NCBI GenBank assembly: GCA_000961595.1 | Contig: LADO01000051.1 | Location: forward strand, 50,658-114,657 | Length of the DNA stretch: 64,000 bases | Source: Peptococcaceae bacterium BRH_c4b | GTDB lineage: Bacteria; Bacillota; Desulfotomaculia; Desulfotomaculales; Desulfocucumaceae | Direction: 5' to 3' | In this document: in pieces, positions 9,121 to 17,111 of the stretch | How positions within the stretch are numbered: position 1 is the stretch's first letter | Layout: each line of letters opens with the position of its first letter | Translations under genes and position numbers: made by a program | The notes under the pieces: model-generated | Seen by the model: the letters and a program-made list of their open reading frames with translations, nothing else | Databases searched by the model: none | Told to the model about the DNA's origin: nothing

Positions 9121-9165
9121 TTGGGTAGGTAGAGGACGCACGTTCGAGTCGTGTCGCTCCGACCA
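9121..9165 (+). other. 3' fragment of a tRNA gene, probably tRNA-Pro
   Basis: The T-arm GCACG-TTCGAGT-CGTGT pairs fully (one G-U), followed by an acceptor strand, discriminator A and CCA at 9163-9165. Upstream a TTGGG resembling a proline anticodon loop remains, but the D-arm and acceptor 5' strand are missing. Such 3' tRNA pieces are typical leftovers of integration sites, because integrases target tRNA 3' ends. No integrase is present nearby. Confidence 0.5.
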
Positions 9166-9239
9166 GCATAAATAAAGGGATTGCGGAAACGTTGTTCCTT
9201 TATTTATTCAAAAGTAATGCAACGGTAATGCAGAAGTAT

Positions 9240-9617
9240 TTACACCTCCTCTTCCAGTCTAATAATTACCCCCTTACCCTGTAGGTTTTCTAAGCACTCC
9301 CGGAGGTACGCGCCATCATGCTCCAGGTAGCCACCCTCGGGGTGGCCAAACTGTTTTGGTATCCACGGTTCGCAGTTCCGTCCCCGGTAATGCGGTTCTT
9401 TCCACTTATGGGTGATATTGCTCCCCCGGCGTTCCGCTTCAGCCATAACCAACTGGTGGTACGCAAACAGCGTGGCAGGGGAGTGAGTAAAAACATAATC
9501 TACCGTTTTGTGTTTTCGGCCCCATCCGTTGCCACGGAGGGCGCAGCACTCCCGATGCTGGCCGGATATCTGAGCGGTAGGTAGGTATGGTAATAGTCCT
9601 GGATGCCATAGGCGCAT
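9240..9617 (-). CDS. Pyrimidine-dimer DNA glycosylase-like protein (TIGR02328/Pyr_excise type)
   Basis: A 125-residue protein starting MRLWHPGLLPYLP, then GQHRECCALRGNGWG. This N-terminus is characteristic of a conserved family related to T4 endonuclease V (PF03013). In that family the amino-terminal residue and nearby basic residues act on damaged DNA. The ATG at 9617 has GGAGG ten bases upstream. It stands alone between the tRNA fragment and the gene at 9921. Family function in bacteria is mostly inferred; no experimental role is implied here. Confidence 0.7.
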   Translation of the reverse strand: MRLWHPGLLPYLPTAQISGQHRECCALRGNGWGRKHKTVDYVFTHSPATLFAYHQLVMAEAERRGSNITHKWKEPHYRGRNCEPWIPKQFGHPEGGYLEHDGAYLRECLENLQGKGVIIRLEEEV

Positions 9618-9920
9618 TATTGTTACTCCTCCAAAAACCGCTGCCGGACATACTCCGACACAGTGTTTTTTCTTTGTATAGCCTTCAGTTCTAATTGTTC
9701 CCTCTCGGTATGCGTTTTTTGAAAATGTTTTTAAGAAAAATAAAAAGCCCCGATGTATTCACCAAGACTCCATAAAAAAAAAGCCCCGGGGCGATAACCC
9801 ATGGCTGCAGCTTGCCTGGTTGTCCCGGTTTGAGCATATATAGTAAAGGTACTGGTACCATATAGAAACACCTTCTGCCTTATTTAACAGAAAGTTGACC
9901 TGAATCAATAACTTAATAAC
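9618..9920. other. Gap of ~300 bases
   Basis: Contains GCCCCGGGGC followed on the minus strand by nine T residues near 9777-9791, and a second GGGGC-T run near 9744. These may end transcription of the minus-strand gene at 9921-10541, but the hairpin has almost no loop. Nothing else is seen. Confidence 0.4.
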
Positions 9921-10541
9921 TTAGTTACCCGGTACCGTGATTGTCTTACCCTCCCATTCATGGAAGCTGTTTTTATCGTAATAATCGGCGGCTACCTTGC
10001 CTATTTTTTTGCATATATAATAATTCACCGCTCCGGATATAATCGTACCCAGAACCGGTATTATCTTTAACAGTGAGCGCTGGCTTATCCTTATGCCCAG
10101 GGAAAGCAACAGTTCCTGCATAAGCTTTACCACTGCCTGCCTGCCCATCTGGGCGACTACCGTCCTGGTCAGCCCCTTCCCCGCCACATCCGATCCCACG
10201 GCAGACACCAGCACCCACAGCGCTTCCCTGGAAACAGCGGGTATATTTAAATCCCGTCCGTATATAGCCGACATTTCCAGGATCATTTCGGACATAAAAT
10301 AACTTAGGGCAGTGATATCCAGAGCCGTGCCACCAAAAACAGCCAGCACAGTTCCAAGCCCGGGAAAAGCGCCGGGCAGGGCGGTAACCGCACCGCTGGC
10401 CGCGCACCAGCGGGATTTGCGTCTAATGACCAGATCGCATAGCTCACGGCCGGTCATACCGGAATGTTTCTTTTTCATTCCGGCAACTCTTTTTATAACA
10501 TCTTTCTTGTTAACATAATCAAATGGATTGATATACACCAT
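9921..10541 (-). CDS. EcsC/DUF697-like membrane-associated protein
   Basis: A 206-residue protein. Two glycine-rich hydrophobic stretches occur: around residues 50-85 (GAVTALPGAFPGLGTVLAVFGG) and 155-178 (IIPVLGTIISGAVNYYICKKIG). This pattern fits EcsC or DUF697-type proteins that sit on or in the membrane; function in this family is poorly known. It starts at ATG 10541 after an AAGGT site. Its last ~15 codons recur as a degenerate copy at 1208-1258, the other side of the defence island. Confidence 0.6.
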   Translation of the reverse strand: MVYINPFDYVNKKDVIKRVAGMKKKHSGMTGRELCDLVIRRKSRWCAASGAVTALPGAFPGLGTVLAVFGGTALDITALSYFMSEMILEMSAIYGRDLNIPAVSREALWVLVSAVGSDVAGKGLTRTVVAQMGRQAVVKLMQELLLSLGIRISQRSLLKIIPVLGTIISGAVNYYICKKIGKVAADYYDKNSFHEWEGKTITVPGN

Positions 10542-10684
10542 AGTACCTTGCCCCCGTTTGTCGTACTATAATACTCATTCCCCCGGAGCAACATACATTC
10601 CTTCTAAACTGATATAAATAAAATTTAACCATTTTAGCAATAATAATATAAATAGCTGGCACAGTTTGCCGGAGGTGAGCATGA

Positions 10685-10828
10685 ATGAAAGGCATGAAAA
10701 TTCAAAGGCGCAGGACCGGTACCGGTTGGTGGGCCATTCCCCTTGGCCTCGGCCTGGGTCTGGGCTGGGTGGCTACGGCAGGTCTTTCTATTTACAATGC
10801 GCTGGGAAAGGGAGAAAATAAGCCATAA
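10685..10828 (+). CDS. 47-residue glycine-rich membrane peptide
   Basis: The sequence starts MKGMKIQRRRTG, then a hydrophobic run IPLGLGLGLGWVATAGLSIY and a polar end (GKGENKP). The basic N-terminus with a single membrane helix predicts an inserted small protein. GGAGG at 10671-10675 lies nine bases before the ATG. An ATG at 10681 in another frame is closer than usual to the site. It precedes tRNA-Ala on the same strand. No family recognised. The glycine-leucine repeat is distinctive. Confidence 0.55.
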   Translation: MKGMKIQRRRTGTGWWAIPLGLGLGLGWVATAGLSIYNALGKGENKP

Positions 10829-10915
10829 ATTTCTCCCTTGATAAACCCTTTTGTTTATGGTAGTATAATTTTTGCCCCGGTGTGATAAAACCAGAGGGTA
10901 GCTTTTGACATAAAT

Positions 10916-10990
10916 GGGCGTGTAGCTCAGCGGGAGAGCACTGCGTTCGCAACGCAGGGGTCGGGGGTTCGAATCCCCTCTCGTCCACCA
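10916..10990 (+). tRNA. tRNA-Ala (anticodon CGC)
   Basis: A 75-base cloverleaf with encoded CCA. The anticodon arm is CTGCG-TTCGCAA-CGCAG, so the anticodon is CGC, reading GCG alanine codons. The T-arm is GGGGG-TTCGAAT-CCCCT. The third acceptor pair is G-U, the alanine identity element. One acceptor position (T-T) does not pair. An intrinsic terminator follows within ten bases. Confidence 0.92.
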
Positions 10991-10998
10991 GAAATACA

Positions 10999-11022
10999 AC
11001 ACACCGCAGGGTGTGTTTTTTT
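10999..11022 (+). terminator. Rho-independent terminator after tRNA-Ala
   Basis: A 7-bp stem ACACACC/GGTGTGT with a four-base loop is followed by a T-run at 11016-11022. Confidence 0.85.
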
Positions 11023-11040
11023 ATAAACAATTAATATAAG

Positions 11041-11079
11041 AATAGGCCAAACCTTATAAATAACAGGTTCGGCCTATTG
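11041..11079 (-). terminator. Hairpin, possible terminator of the 11208-12239 transcript
   Basis: AATAGGCC pairs with GGCCTATT, with AACCT/AGGTT extending the stem. It lies just downstream of the minus-strand gene and micro-ORF. The T-rich tail is weak, so it could be only an RNA stem. Confidence 0.45.
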
Positions 11080-11110
11080 AATACTAGAGATTTAAAATCT
11101 TTTTCTCAAA

Positions 11111-11146
11111 TTAACCCCACTCATCTTCAATAAAAGTTTTTGCCAT
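11111..11146 (-). CDS. Candidate 11-residue micro-ORF (MAKTFIEDEWG)
   Basis: An ATG at 11146 is preceded at nine bases by AAAGGAGG (11156-11163), the strongest Shine-Dalgarno in this stretch, and the frame stops after eleven codons. It lies 62 bases downstream of the membrane-protein gene and before a hairpin. A perfect ribosome site in front of so short a frame is unusual. It may encode a peptide or be the stub of a lost gene. Confidence 0.35.
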   Translation of the reverse strand: MAKTFIEDEWG

Positions 11147-11207
11147 ATTAATCAACCTCCTTTAGATTATTAGCATATATTTTAACCATAAATGTACTAC
11201 AAAATTA

Positions 11208-12239
11208 TCATCTTCTTAAAAGGGTAAATATGACACCATCACCGGGTAAAATCCAATCTTTAAATGAAAGCTCTATTCCACCTGTGAAATTATTTTTAGT
11301 TATTTTATTATTTCTATCCATAAACCCAAACCCATAACCTGCCAATTCATATATATCATTTTTAAAGTGAAAAACACACCTATACCGTTTACATGGTTTT
11401 CTTACCCTATGTGTAAAAAAAGGGTCAGACATGGGAGTTATAGTATTATAAATTATTTCTACTTTACACCTATCTTTAACCGTTATAGTTTTATTGGTTT
11501 GCACTCTTATGTTGTACTTATTAATACTTTCATCATCGCATTTAGTATATATTAATCCTAAATCATCTATTGTATTATCTTTCTCTGTCTTATTTCCATA
11601 ATCGTCTATTGAAATAGATTTTATAGAAAGTGACTCCACCTTATACAAATCTCCATCTTCAATGCCGTCAATAATTTGCATAGAAGAATCTATCGGAATA
11701 GATTCTTCTATTTCATTAACGTTTGGGTTAACAATTTCAAAAATTTTAGTCATTTTCTTCTTGATCAAATTATCTTCAATTTTACATTCTACTCTTATTT
11801 CATAATAATCAAAGTAACAACCATTTATTAATGGTTTGACATCATTTTGAACTTTGTAAAAAAAGCTTTTCTTGTCGTTTTGCTGTTCCTTAAAATATAA
11901 TAATTTTTGAACTTTATTCTCTAGATTTCTAAGCTTATCTTGATTTAAAACAGATATATATTCATCCTTAATAAGAATATCGTTCAATCTACTAAAGAAA
12001 TATTCCCTAAAGTCACTTAATTCAAGCAAAATTGTTATACTACCAAGAATAAACAACGCTATTCCAACTTCATGTATAACTGCATATAATAATTTATACG
12101 GAACATCCTTCCGAGATCCATATATTATCTCATGGTTAGAACATATTAACAGTATCAGTAAGCTTAACAAAATAACAGCAACCGGATATAGTTTTACTTG
12201 TTTTAATTTTTGACAGCGGCTTTTGATCCAATCAATCAT
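11208..12239 (-). CDS. Unknown 343-residue protein with two N-terminal membrane helices
   Basis: Residues ~17-36 and ~50-70 are hydrophobic helices separated by a short loop. They are followed by a lysine/glutamate-rich coiled segment (about 75-120) and a beta-rich cytoplasmic domain of ~220 residues with many alternating hydrophobics. This is the layout of membrane-anchored effectors and sensors, including some defence effectors with short N-terminal helices, but no family is recognised. The gene is AT-rich compared with the fni gene next to it, suggesting transfer. It stands alone; the micro-ORF at 11111-11146 may share its transcript. Confidence 0.6.
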   Translation of the reverse strand: MIDWIKSRCQKLKQVKLYPVAVILLSLLILLICSNHEIIYGSRKDVPYKLLYAVIHEVGIALFILGSITILLELSDFREYFFSRLNDILIKDEYISVLNQDKLRNLENKVQKLLYFKEQQNDKKSFFYKVQNDVKPLINGCYFDYYEIRVECKIEDNLIKKKMTKIFEIVNPNVNEIEESIPIDSSMQIIDGIEDGDLYKVESLSIKSISIDDYGNKTEKDNTIDDLGLIYTKCDDESINKYNIRVQTNKTITVKDRCKVEIIYNTITPMSDPFFTHRVRKPCKRYRCVFHFKNDIYELAGYGFGFMDRNNKITKNNFTGGIELSFKDWILPGDGVIFTLLRR

Positions 12240-12549
12240 TTACACCACCCCTACTCTTCTTTCCACAGAGTAGGAATATTTTCCTTTATTCTTAATCCAT
12301 AATATGAAGGAAACTAGTATATGGCGATAGGGGATCTTTGCCTTTTTGAATATATATAGCTTGTCCCTTAATATTATTATAACCAATAGGCTTCCTCAGA
12401 CACAAGAGCGGAGACTTTCCGGATATAATTTTCTAACACAACCCCAATACCTTGAGATTACAGGAGATCACGAATAGCTAAAAAAGGTCACAAAATTCAC
12501 TATTGTCAATGCTTCAGTGGTTTTGTGGCAGCCGGCAATTCAACAATTT
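12240..12549. other. Gap of ~310 bases
   Basis: No gene or clear signal. It is AT-rich near the upstream gene and becomes mixed toward fni. Confidence 0.5.
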
Positions 12550-13599
12550 TCACCTGCGTGCGTAGCTATCGATGTCGATACCCCGGCGCCGCAGCCATTC
12601 GGCTGTAAAGCCGGTGATCACCAGGGGTTTTCCGGCAAGTTCGATCAAATTTGACGATCCGGTCATGAGCATAATTTTGCCCAGTCCATCAATAAGATTA
12701 TCTACCGTTTCCTCCAGTTCTCCTGCGTTGCCCTTCACCAGTGCTTCTAAAAATGGCCTGGCCATGGCCGTAAGCGCAACCCCGGCCATCAACGCTTTGG
12801 CCATATCCAGGCTGCTGCGCAGTCCTCCCGAGGCAACGAAACCTATATTCAAACCGAGGCTTAGACCCTCTAAAAAGCTGATGGCAGTGGGAATGCCCCA
12901 CTCCACCGGTTCCTGCTGACACCTGTTCCCCCTGGAGTGCTCAATAGCCAGAAAGTCTGTGCCGCCCCTGCCGCCCACATCAATATATTTAACCCCCGCA
13001 CCATATAAGGCCAGCGCAGTTTCCCTCGCCATACCAAATCCAACTTCTTTCACCATCACCGGAACTGATACGGCCTCAATTACCGAGGTGATGTTCGAAA
13101 GTACTCCCTTAAAGCGTGAATCACCCTCTGGCATGGTAATTTCCTGGGGAACATTAAGATGCAGTTGTATGCCGTCAGCGCCTATCATTTCCACAGCAGC
13201 CCTTGCTTCCTCCGGTGTGCTGGTGGCGCCCAGGTTGGCCAAAAGCAGTCCGTCCGGATTCACCTCCCTGGCCACAGCAAAAGTTTCCCTTACTGAATAA
13301 TCATTTAGGGCAGCCTTTTGTGAGCCAACAGCCATACCTATGCCCTTTTTCCCCGCAACCAGAGAAAGTTCGCGGTTAATCCAGGCTGTTTCGGGATGGC
13401 CTCCGGTTATGGCGTTTATGATCAGAGGAGCTCTCAGCCTCTTGCCCATAAAAACGCAGGATGTATCCACATCCTGCAGGTCCAGTTCGGGGGCAGACAT
13501 ATGCACAGGGAAAAGATCGGAAAAACCCGTAGAGGTGGTTCCGTCGTCAAGTTCCAACGCCAGTTTGAGGTGATCCAGTTTTCTCCTTTGCCTGGACAA
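12550..13599 (-). CDS. fni: Type 2 isopentenyl-diphosphate delta-isomerase
   Basis: A 349-residue FMN and NADPH-dependent enzyme interconverting isopentenyl and dimethylallyl diphosphate for isoprenoid synthesis in the cytoplasm. Visible motifs are RKLDHL at the N-terminus, the INAITGGHPETAWIN region, the QLHLN segment of the substrate pocket, PVMVKEVGFG, DVGGRGGTDF and GFVASGGLRS of the TIM-barrel FMN site. Length is normal for the family. It stands alone on the minus strand upstream of an unrelated gap. No oddities. Confidence 0.93.
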   Translation of the reverse strand: MSRQRRKLDHLKLALELDDGTTSTGFSDLFPVHMSAPELDLQDVDTSCVFMGKRLRAPLIINAITGGHPETAWINRELSLVAGKKGIGMAVGSQKAALNDYSVRETFAVAREVNPDGLLLANLGATSTPEEARAAVEMIGADGIQLHLNVPQEITMPEGDSRFKGVLSNITSVIEAVSVPVMVKEVGFGMARETALALYGAGVKYIDVGGRGGTDFLAIEHSRGNRCQQEPVEWGIPTAISFLEGLSLGLNIGFVASGGLRSSLDMAKALMAGVALTAMARPFLEALVKGNAGELEETVDNLIDGLGKIMLMTGSSNLIELAGKPLVITGFTAEWLRRRGIDIDSYARR

Positions 13600-13703
13600 A
13601 AGTAACCCTCCGAACTCAATTGTTTTATCCTGTGCATTAAAAAATTTTGCTATGCGGCTCCCGTCCCGGAGTTATGCCGGGTAAGAGGTATTGGGCAAAA
13701 CAT

Positions 13704-16343
13704 CTATTCCTTCGAAGGAACAATCTGATTTCTGTATACACTATATTCCATAGACCTGGCGATAATGGCAGCGCTTTCCGCCCTGCTGGCAAATCCGGCG
13801 GGATTGAACATGTTTCTGTTATCCCCTCTGAAAAGCCCCGCCGCAACGGACCTTGCCACGGGATCAAGCGCCCACTTGTCTATTTTTTTCCTGTCCTTAA
13901 AGCCACTGATGACATCCACACCGGCAGGAGACAAGCTCAATGCCCTGGTGATCATGGAGGCCATTTCCGAGCGGGTTACATTTCTGGACGGCATAAACCT
14001 GCCATCTTTATAGCCGGACACTACGCCCTTCTCCACGGCGGCGGCTACATACCCCCTGGCCCATACCGGAATTAAATCATGATCGGAAAATATTTTCTCC
14101 CCATCAATCTGCTGCCAGCCCATGGCCTTGGCCAGCATGGTGATGAACTGCACCCGTGTCACCTTTTCCTGTGGCCGGAATACGTTACCCGGATAGCCGG
14201 ACACAATACCCTTTGACGCCAGCATGGACACATCGCTCACCGCCCAGTGTCCGCCCAGGTCGGAAAATTCCTGACTTACCTTACGTACAAGTACAAGGGT
14301 GCCAAGGTTTTGTACGGCTGCATTATACACCTGACCGCCGTCACTGGCTGTAGTTTCAAGAGACTGCCACACTCCGCCATCCCATTGGTAAATGGCATAG
14401 TCTGTAGCAATGTTTTTGCCAGCGGCATCCCAGCGCAACTGGGCGGCTGATGTCATTGCTGATAAATCGCCGTCCGCGGTAAGCGACACTGCAGATACTT
14501 TTTCATAGCCGGCAGGCAGCTGCCCGGGAAGTTTATCAGCAGGTTCAGCCGTTATGGTCGTTCCGTCAGGCAAAACATCCGGGGGTAAAATGACGCTGAA
14601 ATAACCACCCAGATTCAAGGTAAGGGGCTGTCCAGCCCTTACCATTCCCACAGTCTGATCCTTTTCCGCCACCACTACGGGGACCACAGCCGAAAAACTG
14701 CGGAAGGCAACTTTTAACTTGGTTGCAATAGGCTTGTCAGGGGCGACAAACATTTCTCCGTTAAAAGCCCCCGCTTCGGCTGTCATTTCAAATTGCCCTG
14801 GTTTCAAAGCGAACACCGTTCCGTCTTTGCACAGTACAGTCACTTTTATTTGTACCGAACCGCCGGGAGTAACTCTTACCGATGACGGTTCCACCACAAT
14901 CCTGTTTATATCATCGTCACCATATACCTTTACCGGCTGTACTTTTTCATAATCTCCCCTTTTAGCGGCAATGTCCAGGACTCCGCCGGTTTCGAAAATT
15001 ATTTCACTGCCGCTTATTTCGCCTTTTCCTGATTTGAGCAACCATGACACATCACCTGGCGTTAGCCTGTACGGATTGTAATATTCGTCGTAACCCCTGG
15101 CATTAAAGACCGCCGGCAGACCAACCAGTATTTTGTCCGGCCCGTGGATTACCAAACCGGCAAAATCTCCGGGAGGTGCAGTGGAAAAAATACCAATGGC
15201 GTCTGGGACAGCCCGCGGCGCCCCCTTCTCCGGGACATTGAAAAGTACCGTTCCTTCCTCCCCGGTGCGCCTGGCGACTATGGTAGTAGACCCACCGCCG
15301 TCCAGGTTCACAGCCCTGTTCACCCCCAGTGACTGCATAAAATAAGCCATCTCCCACTGAGTCATGCCCTGGCTATTATTGCTTTTTTCTGCGCAGGCAA
15401 GGTAGAGCGTATTACCGTCGGCGGTAAACCCGGCCGCGGTACGTGACACCCTGCCCTTGATTTCCTGGGTAAAATAATTTGGAATAGTCCCGTCTTTAAC
15501 CAATATCGCCTGTCCGCCCACCGCCGCATAGAGATTTTCCAGCGGGCCAACGGCATATTCAACCTGAACTTCATCACCGGGCTTGAAATTATTTTTTATG
15601 AAGGCGGCAGCGGTACCATGAGCCATTAATACATACCCGTCGGCTGGTATGCCCACAGGGGGCATGCTGCTGCGTATCTCCCTAACCACATTTCCTGACA
15701 CCACCAGTTCCACAGCATCGTCCGGACCGTTGACATTCCCCCTGCTATTCCTGCCCCAGGACGAATTGTACATGTGCAGGGAATTAATATCAGATGATGC
15801 CCCGCCATTAACAAGGTAAGCCGGCTTGTTTATACCAGACAGGGGGAAAGCGCTGCCACCGGGAGCTTTTACCCTGCCACTGAAGGTAAAAACATCAATT
15901 AACGGGTGTTTGTCGCCGGTTATAGCAAAGCCGTACATGTCGGATCTCATGGCAGGGGACGTTATTATGCTGCCGTTGCTGTATGTAAGTCCTATGGGCC
16001 TGCCGCTGTCTTTCATCTGGAAAAAGTCACCATTAACGGCGGCCACGGCACCGTTTCGCAGCGCCATGTCCGTTACCTTCTGGTTGGTTTCAAGGCTGCC
16101 GTCGGCACCTACTATGGTGTTTAATTTTATATAGGGATTACTTAAATCAATTTTAATAACGTATACCAGTGCAGTTCCACCGCCTGACTGGGACTGGTAG
16201 GTAGAAAGTTCCGCCCCCGAGGTTACCGGAAAGGTTTCAATCAACCGGGAAGTGGGCAGCGCCATTACCGGTCCCGCCCATAGGCATAAAAAAACAACCA
16301 TAATTACGGTTCTTAGATGTAACAATTTTAATTTTGAGAACAA
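13704..16343 (-). CDS. Secreted phosphodiester glycosidase-family protein with three SLH domains
   Basis: An 879-residue protein. Residues 1-28 are a signal peptide (hydrophobic core VIMVVFLCLWAGPVMA). A NAGPA-type domain (PF09992) spans roughly 40-390, including NRAVNLDGGGSTTIVARR. A middle region of beta-sandwich or Ig-like repeats follows (about 400-680). The C-terminus has three SLH repeats (about 690-870), each with an F.D...W....V....G...G....F.P...V.R.E. pattern. SLH domains bind secondary cell-wall polymer, so the protein is displayed on the surface. The NAGPA domain is expected to act on glycan phosphodiesters. Substrate unknown. Confidence 0.88.
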   Translation of the reverse strand: MFSKLKLLHLRTVIMVVFLCLWAGPVMALPTSRLIETFPVTSGAELSTYQSQSGGGTALVYVIKIDLSNPYIKLNTIVGADGSLETNQKVTDMALRNGAVAAVNGDFFQMKDSGRPIGLTYSNGSIITSPAMRSDMYGFAITGDKHPLIDVFTFSGRVKAPGGSAFPLSGINKPAYLVNGGASSDINSLHMYNSSWGRNSRGNVNGPDDAVELVVSGNVVREIRSSMPPVGIPADGYVLMAHGTAAAFIKNNFKPGDEVQVEYAVGPLENLYAAVGGQAILVKDGTIPNYFTQEIKGRVSRTAAGFTADGNTLYLACAEKSNNSQGMTQWEMAYFMQSLGVNRAVNLDGGGSTTIVARRTGEEGTVLFNVPEKGAPRAVPDAIGIFSTAPPGDFAGLVIHGPDKILVGLPAVFNARGYDEYYNPYRLTPGDVSWLLKSGKGEISGSEIIFETGGVLDIAAKRGDYEKVQPVKVYGDDDINRIVVEPSSVRVTPGGSVQIKVTVLCKDGTVFALKPGQFEMTAEAGAFNGEMFVAPDKPIATKLKVAFRSFSAVVPVVVAEKDQTVGMVRAGQPLTLNLGGYFSVILPPDVLPDGTTITAEPADKLPGQLPAGYEKVSAVSLTADGDLSAMTSAAQLRWDAAGKNIATDYAIYQWDGGVWQSLETTASDGGQVYNAAVQNLGTLVLVRKVSQEFSDLGGHWAVSDVSMLASKGIVSGYPGNVFRPQEKVTRVQFITMLAKAMGWQQIDGEKIFSDHDLIPVWARGYVAAAVEKGVVSGYKDGRFMPSRNVTRSEMASMITRALSLSPAGVDVISGFKDRKKIDKWALDPVARSVAAGLFRGDNRNMFNPAGFASRAESAAIIARSMEYSVYRNQIVPSKE

Positions 16344-16389
16344 TTGTGTTCCTCCATCCTGTCATAAGCCGCCATATGATACAGCAGCT

Positions 16390-16478
16390 ATTCAGGTATT
16401 CAGAATTCAGGAGTCAGAATTCAGAATAGTTCGAGACGATAAACCGTTCTCTCATTCTGACTCCTGAATTCTGAGTAG
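16390..16478. repeat. Palindromic intergenic repeat, copy A
   Basis: Starts with nested CAGAATTCAGGAGTCAGAAT and ends with the inverse ATTCTGACTCCTGAATTCTG around a core GATAAACCGTTCTC. It is shared with copy B at 23864-23955. It can fold into a long hairpin and has no coding frame, like a MITE- or REP-type element. It lies between two convergently spaced minus-strand genes. Confidence 0.7.
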
Positions 16479-16484
16479 TTACCT

Positions 16485-17015
16485 TTATTTGTTCTTTTCC
16501 GGACGGTCATAGTATATGTTCTTTGAATAGGCGGATATAGGGACACCCACCGCTACAGGTCCCTCTATCATGCCTAGCCTGCGGGCGGCGATGCCCACCC
16601 TGTACATGATTCTGTTATCGGCATTCAATATGCTTGCGGTTTTCACCGCCGAGCCGAGAGCAATACCAACATCAAAGAGTCTCCAGGCACAAAGAGGTCC
16701 GGCAAATTCCGGGCCTTCTTTTTCCCTGAGGTCTGCGCAATTGCTGTATCCGCAAGCCCCGCAATTCAATCCCAGTGGTTTATTCTCCTTCAGAGAAAGT
16801 AGCAAAACCGCGTCGGATCGTCTGACATTATCCGCGTCCCGGTCAAAATTTATTTTTTTGCTCTCCTGCCCAAAACAGACCATTTCATCCGCCAGTGCAA
16901 TTATATCGTCACCGCTTAATACCCTTATGTTCACGTAATCCTGACCCATGGATTTAGGCGCCGTGCGTGCAGATAGCGCCATTAACTCCGCCACCATTAG
17001 CATTACGTCAGACAT
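16485..17015 (-). CDS. DUF2148 ferredoxin-domain protein
   Basis: A 176-residue protein. The central motif LNCGACGYSNCADL plus a later LCAWR cysteine gives the four ligands of the 4Fe-4S cluster found in DUF2148 proteins (about residues 82-112). The C-terminal GSAVKTASILNADNRIMYRVG segment is also family-typical. It is likely a cytoplasmic electron carrier or redox sensor in anaerobes; the partner is unknown. It is alone on the minus strand, preceded by an AGGAGG-type site near 17024. Confidence 0.8.
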   Translation of the reverse strand: MSDVMLMVAELMALSARTAPKSMGQDYVNIRVLSGDDIIALADEMVCFGQESKKINFDRDADNVRRSDAVLLLSLKENKPLGLNCGACGYSNCADLREKEGPEFAGPLCAWRLFDVGIALGSAVKTASILNADNRIMYRVGIAARRLGMIEGPVAVGVPISAYSKNIYYDRPEKNK

Positions 17016-17111
17016 CTATCCAACCTCCTTGCAGCCGCTTTAGCATAAATTATTTTTTATCCTAATCAGCCCGTATATGGTAAATCTTTTATATTATAGT
17101 CGTATTATGTC

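Noticed and set aside
8981..9169. 62-codon minus-strand frame over the tRNA fragment
   Set aside because: Typical spurious translation of tRNA sequence.
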